DNA of 64,000 bases from Larix kaempferi. Its lineage: Eukaryota > Streptophyta > Pinopsida > Pinales > Pinaceae. Within the stretch, counting starts at the first letter, position 1; every line of letters begins with the position of its first letter. Of the stretch, positions 34,794-45,279 are shown piece after piece. A program made the position numbers and the translations under genes. Location of the stretch: NCBI GenBank assembly GCA_027924585.1, contig BSBM01000123.1, positions 13,332,001-13,396,000 of the forward strand. Direction: 5' to 3'. The notes below the pieces were generated by a model. That model did not search any database. It saw only the letters and a program-made list of their open reading frames with translations, and had not been told where the DNA came from.

Positions 34794-35393
34794 TCATTCG
34801 TCTCGTGAATAGTGCGAAGGAAACTTCAAAGTTTGAAGATATACAATAATATCCCCATACCAAGGGTCTGCAGACGAGATAAGAAATAAGTGTTCATCCA
34901 CAAAGGAATCTTCATGGACAATATCCTCATCAAGTCGCGGAAGGTCTAACATGAGCTCAGCAAAAACCAAGGATTTCACCGACTTCGCCGAAGCAAAATC
35001 AAGATCAAACTCTTGAAGGATCACAATCTATTTATTATACTTCCCCCCTATAAGACATCGTGATAGCACAAACTGAAATGGGTTGATATGCACTATGACT
35101 GTGGTTTTCCAAAGCATGATGTAATGCCGTAACCATTGGACTACTTGAACGGTCGCAAGTGCCAACTTTTCCACATGAGTGCATCTCAGCTCAGCGTCTA
35201 CTAAATTTCGACTAAGGTAATAGATCACATGCTCCAGGAGCACATCATCAACCTGAACTAAGACCATGCCAATCATCTCTTGAGACGCGGCCACATAAAG
35301 TATAAAATATCTTGCGAAGTCGGGCAAACTAAGCAAAGGGGCCAATACCAAGGCCTTCTTTAAAGCATCGAAAGACTGCTGGGCTCGCTCATT
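34794..35393 (-). pseudogene. Element B RNase H (RT-linked)
   Basis: Follows the RT after a TAG at 35,393-35,391. Reads ALVLAPLLSLPDFARYFILY, a degenerate domain start, then VIYYLSRNLVDAELRCTHVE, LALATVQVVQWLRHY and, past a stop near 35,028, ILQEFDLDFASAKS and FAELMLDLP at the join to integrase. DEHLFLISSADPWYGDIIVY follows. Confidence 0.85.
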
Positions 35394-36392
35394 CTAGATA
35401 AACAATGTGTATTTCTTCAACAAGTGCACGAAAACTTTGGTAAGACTAGCATAATTCACTACAAAGCGACGTAGAAAAGTGGCTCTCCCTTGGAGGCTCT
35501 GAAGTTGAAGTAAATTGCTTGGAGGAGGCAACCGAAGTATTGCCTCAACTTTAAGAGGATTGACTCTGATACCCTCTTTCGAAACTATGAAACCTAGAAG
35601 GCGACCCGTTTTCAAAACAAAGATGCACTTATTGGGATTTAACCGAATCTTGTAGCGTATGCATCTTTCAAGAATTAAATGGAGGTGCTTGGGGTGGTCC
35701 ACTCTCTTGCGAGAATTCCCAGAAAGATCATCCAAGTAAGCCTCCACTATATGTTTAAGTTCGTGAAAGGCGTAGGTCATAGTACGTTGAAAAGTAGCCT
35801 CCTCGCGTTTTATCTGGATCTGGTTATATCCTGAAAAGTCATCCATAAATGAAAAAACTTCACTTCCCGCACAAGCATCCAAGATCTGATCTATGAATGG
35901 AGTGGGGAAATTGTCTTTCGGGCATGCGCGGTTCAGGTCTCTAAAATCAGTGCATACACGGATAGTTCCCTGCTTCTTATCCACAGGAACGAGATTTGAC
36001 ACCCATTCAATAAGGGGAATTGGGTAGATGAAACCATCCTTAAGTAGTTTCTCCACCTCTGTCTTGATCACGGCTGCCTTTCTAGGGTTCACAGCACGAA
36101 GGAGTTGTCGAACCGGCTTAGCATTGGGATATGTTCTAATCTCATGTTCGAAAATGCTGGGGTCTATTGCTGGAATCTCCTCATATGACCAGGCGAAAGC
36201 CTCCCGGAGTTCCTTAAACAATTCGGTGTAAATGCGAACCTCCTCAGGAGAGCAATCAACACCGATGTAAATATTCTCAACCTTTCCGGGTGTACGAGAA
36301 ATGTTGATCGGTATGGTAAAGGAAATATTATCCATGTTCCCCTCTGTGTAAATCCCATGTGAATCCCAAGGAACCACAGGGTGACCAACCAT
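35394..36392 (-). pseudogene. Element B reverse transcriptase, internal deletion
   Basis: Long open frame with the RT fold: FAWSYEEIP, upstream linker, WVSNLVPVDKKQGTIRVCTD, DLNRACPKDNFPTPFIDQIL, SFMDDFSGYNQIQI, then directly ATFQRTMTYAF, VEAYLDDL (catalytic YxDD), LNPNKCIF and LLGFIVSKEGI. About 25 residues that Gypsy RTs carry between YNQIQI and ATFQR, including the PFGLKNA segment, are missing without a frame break. The enzyme should be inactive though the frame is open. Confidence 0.9.
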
Positions 36393-37786
36393 CTCAGCAA
36401 CAGTCTCCTAAACTCTTCTTGCTCGATAAGATCAAGGTTGGGAAGAAAATAGGAGCGATGATGCATGTCTTCCCAAGGTCTTTCAGTACCTAACATGGCC
36501 TCAACAATAGCTTCATCCAAAGGTAAAGTATCATCAAGACAATCGTGCGAACAAGATGAATCGACTGCCCACACGGGCAGCATAATGGGATCTTCTTCTT
36601 CTACCCGTGAAGAGGAGAGATCCGGCTCTATCGTGGCTTGTTGAATATCTCGATATGCAAGATCAGCAGCAGATAGTGGCATGACCATTCCAACATGCGC
36701 AATGTCTCCAGACGTGGAACTCGTGGACAGTAAGGTCCATGGATCATTAAAATACGAAGTCCAGAATGGTACATTATTCAATGGACGAGGTGCACTATCA
36801 GAAATGGTTCCAATAAAAGCAACTGGTGCAGTGAAATCAAAAGATCCCATCAATGAGGGTTACAATCCTACACCAATGTTCCCAGTTTCCGGCTGAGAAT
36901 CTTTGACTTGGGGGATGATAGGTCCCGTAGATGCTGTGGAATAGGGACTAACAAAATCTAGCTGGTCAACCGTCACAATCTTGCCTTCGTGTGGAAAGAA
37001 AATAATTATGAATACATAGGACATGACCGCTCTCATAGTGTAGATCCAATTCCTACCCAGGAGAAGGTTGTAGTCGATGGGTGCATCAACCACCTCGACT
37101 TCAATAGGCACGGATTTACCACCCAAGTGGATAACAAGGGAAGGGAGAATACCATGCGGCTTAAACGACTGACCGTCGAATGTAGTGAGCATGGTCATAG
37201 ACTTGGATAAGGGAGGAGAGCCAAGAGCTTTCCAACAAGTTAAAGACATCACTAATGTAGAAGCACCTTCGTCAACCACCGTTCTTTTGACGATATTCTG
37301 TAGGCACTCCACATGGACTTGAAAAGTCACATGGTAAGGTAAGCGAGGTTGGATGTCAGTAGTGTCAAACTTGATAACATTAGGACTTCCCTCGTCCTGA
37401 ACTCCTAAAGCACACAAAAGGGCACGCCTTTGAGAAGGACATGCTTGTAAAACCTCAAGAGCCAACATGGCACACGGAGTTTGACCCAAATCTTCTACAA
37501 TAGAGTAGTTCTTGGTGGCTCGAGCATTGGGATTATGCATAGAGCGCTTGAGAACACCTTTCGGTATCCGTGGCATAGTAGTGGGCTTCTTGATATTCAA
37601 AGAAGTATTAGGAGGAGGAGGAGGCTCATTCCCCATATTCGGTTGTGGTGCACCATAATCACGTTGACGAGTAGCAACACTAACCTCCGATTTAACCATA
37701 TTCACGCATCCAAAGCCACCGGCATGGGAAGAAGGCGTGGAAGTTTCATTGGTCCCATAACCAATAGAGGGAGAATTCGAAGCCAT
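36164..37786 (-). pseudogene. Element B protease and pre-RT linker
   Basis: The 37,786-36,860 frame holds the retroviral-type aspartic protease: VVDEGASTLVMS at the active site (DEGA, not DSGA or DTGA), LGGKSVPIEVEVV, and YNLLLGRNWIY for the flap-to-C-terminal strand. The next frame (36,853-36,164) is the acidic linker to RT and overlaps its N-terminus. Element C has the same active-site wording, so the change belongs to the family and is not damage. Confidence 0.85.
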
Positions 37787-37789
37787 ATT

Positions 37790-40046
37790 CTAATGATGTG
37801 GAAGGGGATATTTTAACACATCTGGGCTCTGTGCTAGATGCTTCGATGCTTCTTCAATCCGAGGACATAAGTGAGTAAGATGATCTTCCCCACAAAGCTT
37901 GCAAGGGAATTTCACTTTACGCCTAGGTTTACGGTCCCCACCAGCATTTCCGCTATCTCGAGGAGGGTTGGCATTCTCTTTCCGAGGAGTATTACGATTA
38001 CTACCATTATTCCCATTATTTCCACCCTTACGATTGTTTCTCCCCTTCTTCTTACCACCGGGCTGCTGGTTACCCGATGGGTTCACCGATTGCATAGCGT
38101 GTACATCGGACGATGGGGTGGAAGTGGACAAGGTGTGAACCTGTCCAGGAGTAGATTGGTTAAGTGAAAAACTTTTCATCTGATTAGTAACCAAATCTAC
38201 GGGTCAAGTACTTGCAGATCCAACAATGCCATCGGCATGTGGTCCAGGAACTGGCTTGGGCTCATGTCGTGATCGCGGTGCGTCGGGAATAATGTCATAC
38301 AGGATGCCAGATTGAGCATAGAGTAAATCTAGCTGCTGGACTTTTAATATAGCTTGTTCCTCAGTCGTAATGCTGGACATCAAAACATCCTTAGAGATGT
38401 ATGGAAGCAAAGACTTGAGAAACCATTCTAACAGAAACTCTAGAGGAATGTTGGCTTTCACTAACCTCTTCCATCGATGCCACTCTTGAACATGGTCAGA
38501 TATGTGTGTGGCCTTATTCTGGCGGAAGGTAGACAGGATTTTCGTGTCACTATCGTAGCGAACTAGCAGCTAGAAATGATCCAGGAAAACCAAGGCTATC
38601 TCATTGAAACCCCTGTACGTGCCCCCAGGAAACTCGACATACCACTTCGTGGCTGCCCCCGTGAGGGTGCATTGAAATAGTCTCAAATGAACGGAATCGT
38701 GATTTAACGAGTTTTATGAGCACCAAAGGTGAAAAGTCATAACATGATCACCTGGATCCTCACCACCCTTCCCCTCAAACTTGGGAATGTCTGAAGGGAG
38801 TTTGGTAGGGACTGGAGGCCAAGTAGGATCATGACACACCGGATCATTCGTGAGCTTCGAAAGATCCGAAAGATTCAATCGAGCAAGGAAAGGAAGTTGT
38901 GGCTGTAAAGCTTGATTATAAGCTCCCGTAAAAGGTTGATTATATGGACCTGAAGGATAAGATGGACCATAACCATGACCATGACCATAAGGTTGATAAC
39001 CTCCTCCAACCTGACCCGTGTGAGGGTAAGCAGGTCTATGTGTATTATGAGCACCATAATGAGGTGGGTTGTAATGAGGGCCAGAATCGACTGTATTATA
39101 GTAAGGGTTGCCACCATAATTATGGGGCATATAAGTATTACTTGTAGCGGGAACCGTATTGTAATGACCATAATTGTTAGGCATGTTCCCCCCCCACATA
39201 AGTACTATTAGTAGTAGGTGCAGTCGTATTGTGACCATAAGTATAAGGTACATTCCCACCCCCTGCATAAGTGTTACTAGTAGCAGGAGCAGACGTATAA
39301 GTATACGGTATGTATCCACTCCTGGTATAAGGAGGATTGTTAACATTAGCGAACGTGGTCCTGGGTTGATGTGTAGAAGCATGTGTATTGTACGGTGGAA
39401 TGTGATCCGTATTTTGAACAGTGTTCCCACCAGGAGGGGTAGTCCTAGGAGACGGCCTTCCTCCAAAATTTGGATTGTTTGAAGGGATATGGCCAGTCCC
39501 CGTATTATGTGTGTGAGTAGAAAATGCGGTTCCCCCAGTGAGGGTAGTGCCCCTAGTGGGTGCAGTGTTTCCAACACCATGACTAGTGTTAGCATGACTA
39601 CCAGACATAGTGGATGTATTAACTATGCTGTAACTAGGCATACCATAAGAGAATGGGGTAGCGTTCGTGGTGGTTGTAGGACTTGTGTTAACATGCAAAT
39701 TTGGCATCCCATATAGGAAATTATGTGGATTCGAAGGATCGAATGGGTCGTCCTCAGGTGGATTTGGTCCAAACAGGTGAGGTTGAGTCTCTGGTTGTGA
39801 TGGATCACCCCCCCATTCCTCTCTAGGAGTAGGAGGAGCAGAAGCATCTTCGACTCTACCCGACGGAGTCGTAGGGATTTCTCCCGTGCCAGCATGAGCA
39901 GTCATAATGTAAGCTTGAAGCTCGTCAAAAGAATTAAAAGGATCGGAGGGGACCCTCCAGCGTATGTAATGCAAAAGACGTGTAACTTTGTCGGCCAGTA
40001 AACCAGCCAAACGACAAGAATGACGGAGAGGTGGACCTCGCGCCAC
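37790..40046 (-). pseudogene. Element B gag
   Basis: From the right: 40,046-39,177 an N-terminal region with a Pro/Thr/Asn/Gly-rich linker (NPPEDDPFDPSNPHNFLYGM); 39,595-38,714 a Tyr/Gly/His/Pro-rich stretch ending FEGKGGEDPGDHVMTF; about 38,700-38,204 the capsid domain (LTGAATKWYVEFPGG, HISDHVQEWHRWKRLVKA, EWFLKSLLPYI, LDLLYAQSGILYDIIP); 38,194-37,790 a basic segment with one CCHC knuckle, CKLCGEDHLTHLC. Frame changes near 39,590 and stops near 38,710, 38,570 and 38,203 break it. Confidence 0.87.
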
Positions 40047-41621
40047 GATACCTCCGAACAGTCAATAAATTAAAGCGTCCCCTAATGGCCAAACTAACGA
40101 TCAAAGAGCACACACCTAAAGAAACTACAGCCAAATGCACACAAACGGGACTGGCTCAAGGGAGCTCCCGACACTACAGCCATTATGTCTCGCCTAGGAG
40201 AGGCTTGAGACTCCCAAACTATAACCGGAGGTAACAAAATCAGTTATAAGGGTTCCCAGACTTCACTCCGTGCACAAGGTCAAATACCTATACAATAGGA
40301 AACTATGTTGTCCAACCCCTATCTGACTCAGGACAACCGCAGTATAACCACTACGAATGCCCTATGCGATACCTAGGTAAGGAAACTAAGGTCACCACAA
40401 TATAAAAAATGCTCAAGCGGACAGTCGCAAGTGGGATCCGTCGTATTGGCAGGGTAGTAAAGCCCGAAACTCAAGAGGTACAGATCCCTCAAGAGCCCCC
40501 GTACACAAACCAATCCTGGAAATATCTCCCACGTTCAGTCAGTATTGGAGGGCTATCTCCGCAACCAACCTCTCATGACCTCGTGCTTAACTCTGGTCTG
40601 AGTAGAGCTTCCTGAGAACACTTATGTATACTATGGAATTCACCACTCCCTGGTCAGACACATAATGTTTCATCTAATAGTCTTGGATTGTTAACTCACA
40701 ATGATCTATTCCAAGACTCTAAACCTATTCTAGTTGGTGCACCCTATAAAAGAAAAATCGTTCTAATCAATTTTAGGATTAAGCGTTGATTTTAAATGGC
40801 TGTAATTACTCAAAGGATATGGTCGTGAAACTGATGATGTATAGGACTCAATAGTATGCACAATCGAAAAACTCTAGACTCATCTATCCAATAAAATAAT
40901 GCCACTAGAATGAAAATCAATACAACGGTTCGAAATAAATGCAACTCTTCTAGAATTCCAATGCACAAGCAGATCCTAGATGAAAGCACAAGCACTCATA
41001 TGCAAAATCCAGTACGGAAAGCAAATATTTTTGTATTCTTATAATGGAAAGGAAAATGCAAAACTATGTTTTTGTATTTTTTCAATATGATGGAATGAAA
41101 AAATGCAAGCGAAATCTACCTATTCGGTTAAAGAAATGCAGAGCAGATCACTAAGACAACCCAGCAAATCCCAAATAGTGACTCAGCCAATGTAATGAGC
41201 TAGAAAATCAAAAAATGGTGATAAACCAACAAGGCTCAAAACAAAGAGAAAAAGGAGTTTCTGGTCACAAACGGGGCATGGAACAATCAGGAATCAGGCC
41301 AATTAAGACTCAGGAACACTCAAAACCAACCCAACAACAGTCCAAGGCCATAAATCAATAAATCTCGGAGTTGTATGCTATTGTATAAAGGAAAAATGCG
41401 GGTAGACACGGGCTGTAGTGCAGAGAGATGCGGGTAGACGCGGGCAAAACTAAGTTGACCCGCATACAGGGAATGGCAAATGAGAAAACAAGAAGTCCAA
41501 TAACCCAGAAAAATCTTCTTTTCTATAGTAGATCCCAATGGCCAATCAATGACACAGAAGCTCGACACACAACAACTCTAAATAAGGACAAATGCCTAAA
41601 ACTCCCCAAAAATGGATGTCT
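40047..41621 (-). other. Element B 5' leader
   Basis: Long untranslated leader between PBS and gag, no gene seen. The part at about 40,410-40,600 (GGCAGGGTAGTAAAGCCCGA) matches C at about 48,620-48,740 (GGCAGGGTAGCTAAGCCCGA), so the leader is shared and may hold packaging or splice signals. Confidence 0.65.
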
Positions 41622-41639
41622 TCCCCAGCGAAGTCACCA
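41622..41639 (-). other. Primer-binding site of element B
   Basis: Minus strand TGGTGACTTCGCTGGGGA, four bases inside the 5' LTR. C has TGGCGACTCCGCTGGGGA at the same place. I do not assign the tRNA. Confidence 0.75.
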
Positions 41640-42100
41640 TTTCTGTTATGGAGAAAACTTCTTATGGCTTGGAGAGGACCACAACAAACAACTGACTACC
41701 AGAAAATGACTCAATTCCCAATGCAATGCTATATAAATGGCAATGCTAAGATAATGGAGAAAAGACCAACCTTCAACCGGATGCTCGAGGTAGATCCCTG
41801 TTGAGCTTTCAACCTCTACACTTGAACCTGCAAATTAGTCTCAACAACAAGTACAAGCAAGTGCATATAATGACAGTATGAAAGACATTAGCATAATCAA
41901 TAGCATGATTCATGATATCATAAGCGAATATAACCCAATGTAATTTAACAATATTCACAACATCAATTGGACGAGAAAATGAGTATTTCCATTAATGAAT
42001 AACAAGAAGTACAATATACAACCTCTTGTCGGCAACCATTTTGAACCAAGAATTGGGTCTCTCCACTTGTGCCTCCACCACTTCAATCCCCCATGCAATG

Positions 42101-43157
42101 TGTTGTGGGGAAAATGCACCTATAGTTCAGGGGAGAAACTACCAACTTACGGTGATAAAGATAGACTTACAAGCATTCTGCAAGTATAACTAATAAATGA
42201 AGAGATTAGGGTTTAGAGATGTAGGCACCTTATTCAGAAGGTTGATCCTAGCTTTTCCTCCCTCGCTCTTCAATGCTTATCCAGTGTCGCAATGCCCAGA
42301 CCTGCAAAACAACTTGATACCTTTCTCAAATACATTTGACTACATATATAAGACTGATATTAATAATAGAAGAAGACATCAGATTATAAACAAACTGTAA
42401 TCAAATCTGAGACACATTAATAGGTCATATTTGGAAAGAGAAGAACGTCTGATCTTTATTAATGAATGAAAGCAAGTACATACAATTATACCTTCCTTCA
42501 AGCTTGGCACTTCACGAAACCTAGATTCAAGATCTCCTGCTTCCGTTCTCCAAGGATCCCAGCCTCAAAGCAATTGTACTAGGGTTTACCAAAACTTAAG
42601 CACAAGAGAGGGGGATGAGGGTCTCCATTCCTCCAGCATAACTTTGCAATTGGGCTTGCTCCTTCTCACATGACCCTTCTACCCTCCTTATATAGTCAAT
42701 GAGGAAGAGGAAAAGAAGTTATAACCACTCAAGAGGTTTCCCAACCAACTTAACTTACTCGAATTTCGAGATTTTTGACCAAAACAAGTGTGTACGCTAC
42801 TCTATAGTAGACAAAGTCGCGTACATATGGCAATGGGCGCTACTATGAATGAGGTGAAGTCGCGTACACACGCTACTATTTCAACAGTAGAGTCGCGCTC
42901 ATAGTGAAAAATGGCCAAAAACAGGCTTTTCTGCTCATTTTCAGGAGATGGTTTGGTCTGGAAAAATGTTCCTAAGGGTCATATACATCAAATGGGTCAA
43001 GAATGAGGTAATTTCAACCATTTTTAGTGTCCCAAATGACTCCTCCATCCACAAATGTCCTGTTGTGTGACTAAACTTGATCTCAAGAAGTGTCGTCATG
43101 CGACCAAGGGAAGCAAGTGTCGTCACGGACGGAGAGGTGTCATTTCAAGCTATAACA
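42101..43157 (-). repeat. 3' LTR of element C
   Basis: Plus strand TGTTGTGGGG...GCTATAACA. A minus-strand TATA box, CTATATAAGG, is at 42,686-42,695. A short frame at 42,197-42,400 recurs identically in the other LTR and is not a gene. Confidence 0.95.
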
Positions 43158-43171
43158 GATGCCCCCTAATG
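43158..43171 (-). other. Polypurine tract of element C
   Basis: Minus strand CATTAGGGGGCATC next to the 3' LTR, one base different from B's tract. Confidence 0.8.
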
Positions 43172-45279
43172 TATGAGGTCAGAGGGAGTATGGGAAACGA
43201 TGGCCGAAATACATTATAAAAATAAAAAAAGAGTTGAATCGTGGAGGAACGGAGAAACCAAGAATCATAGGCTCAAATGAAGTACCTGAAAGCAAAGGCA
43301 AAGTCAGACAAACTTATCCATGGGGTAACTGTCCATGTTCAAATGGTGGAACATGATCTCCAAGAGGATACAATAATGATCCAAATACTGATGCATATAT
43401 CATGGCCACTAAAATACAAGCGTGGATCCATGAGGAACATAAGTGTAAACATAGCCACATAAATACAAGGTGGATCTATGTCAAAACTGGAGAACATAGC
43501 CATAGAGAACAAGCTGGATCTATGTCTCATCAAAAGCCCAAAAAGAGTGTGGCTCAGTCTTGCGCAACTTGGGCGATAACATAAATGAGGTGATGCTATC
43601 GAGGATCCCAAGGTCTTCATCCAAAAACAACCCAAGGTACAAACCTATCCATGCGAATAAATGAGCTGATGTCGAACATGGGAGGTATCGTTTGATTACC
43701 GGTCATTGATGTATACCGTTAACAAACGCAAGGGTGTCCACCAATAATGAAAATGGAACCCAAGGTACCTAGTACATTCAAGCAAGTGCGAATAAGTGGT
43801 CTTGCCGTCGAACACTTGAAGAATCCATCGGATAGGAGACATTGATGTATTCCCATCTATCCAATAGCGAGGGAAGCTGCCACTAATGACTGCAATCCCC
43901 AAGGTACTAACCGAAACTCTAAACTTCATTCCCAAAGCACAATGAGTTGAAGTCGATGGGAAGAAGTCCGTTGGAAGGGAGGCCTTAATGCATCCTCCAT
44001 CATCCAACACGAGGGACACTCAAAAGGTATGAGCTGATTTGGAGTAGGACGGAACACAGGATGAAACATACTGACACCAAGGAATGGCCGACACATGAGG
44101 TCAAGGCAACTGCAGAATGGCCGACACAGGTTATATCCTTGAACAGTGAGCACGACACAAGAGTGACTTAGGCAGCTTTGAACACAAAGGGACCACGATG
44201 CAAGTCTGCAATGTAGGAGACATTAACAGATTCTCCAAATGATTGGAAGACTAACCAAACGGAGGAGTAGGAACTCTGAGATCAAGTTTACCCTAAGGTC
44301 AATACTAGAACCCAACTTATTTGATAGACTCAAAACAGGTGCTTTGTTCAAGGAGATAGTTGACTTGCTGCCATCATATTGAAAGATATTTTGACATTCT
44401 TCCCTTCCCTTTCCTTTTTCATTTTTTAACGAGCTTGACAAAGAACTAAAGCATGCTCGACGGTATTTTCATATTTAAGGAGTCTGAAAAACCTAGAAGA
44501 AAACTCCATACACCTATCCGTGGATTTTATATCGAGCCCGGATTGGTCTGTGCTCGGCGGTGTTTTCTTGTTTATAGAGTTGAAAAACTTAAACAGTCCT
44601 CTATACACCTATCCGTGGATTTTATGTGGAGCCCGGATTGGTATGTGCTCGCTTGGTGTTTTCACATTTCGAGAGTCTGAAAACCCTAAAGACGACTCCA
44701 AAGGTCCTTTTTCGTAAAGTTAGTCTCCTTCCCCGAAAAAGTGTAAAATGATGGAAGAAGAACTCTTCTAGCGCATACAAGAGTATACCTAGAGTATACC
44801 TTTTCCGTAAATTATCCACCAAGGCCCGGAAAAGGGGTAATTCTATACCTAAGTGGATGTCGTTTCAGTTATTTTAACGAGCCCGAAAAGACAACTATGC
44901 TCGGCAAACTTTTCCTATTTAAGGAGTCTGAAAAGGGCTTAAAAGAACTCCATAGGGATCTTTTCCATAAAGGTTTAACGAGTCCGGAAAAGTAAACTCA
45001 TGACCTCCTTACTGTTTTTAACGAGCTCAAAGGAGATAGGAAAATGCTCACAACTTCCTTACTGTTTTTAACGAGCTCGAAGTGAAGATGAAAGAAATGC
45101 TCATAACCTACTTACTGTTTTTTAACGAGCTCGAAGTGAAGGTAGAAGAATGCTCGTAGCCTCCTTACTGTTTTTAACGAGCTCAAAGGAAAGGTGGAAG
45201 ACTGCTCGTAACCTACTTACTGTTTTAAACGAGCTCGAAGTGAAGGCAGAAGAATGCTCGAAATGGGAGGAAACGAGTG
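43172..45279 (-). other. Element C 3' non-coding region
   Basis: About 43,695-44,200 matches B's tail. About 44,440-45,000 has recurring blocks with CACCTATCCGTGGATTTTAT and GAGCCCGGATTGGT (twice). At 45,005-45,270 is the 52-bp tandem. No gene is supported. Confidence 0.7.
45005..45270. repeat. Tandem repeat of about 52 bp, five copies
   Basis: AACGAGCTC starts at 45,020, 45,070, 45,124, 45,176 and 45,228, each followed by AAGTGAAGG-like and AGAATGCTCGTAAC-like words and a CTTACTGTTTTT stretch. Confidence 0.88.

Noticed and set aside
38875-40234. Plus-strand and alternate-frame open frames over element B gag
   Set aside because: Low-complexity shadows of the Pro/Thr/Tyr/Gly-rich gag on the minus strand.
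42197-42400. A 67-codon frame, repeated at 50,399-50,602
   Set aside because: It is perfectly duplicated because it lies in both LTRs of element C; no domain, and LTRs are non-coding.
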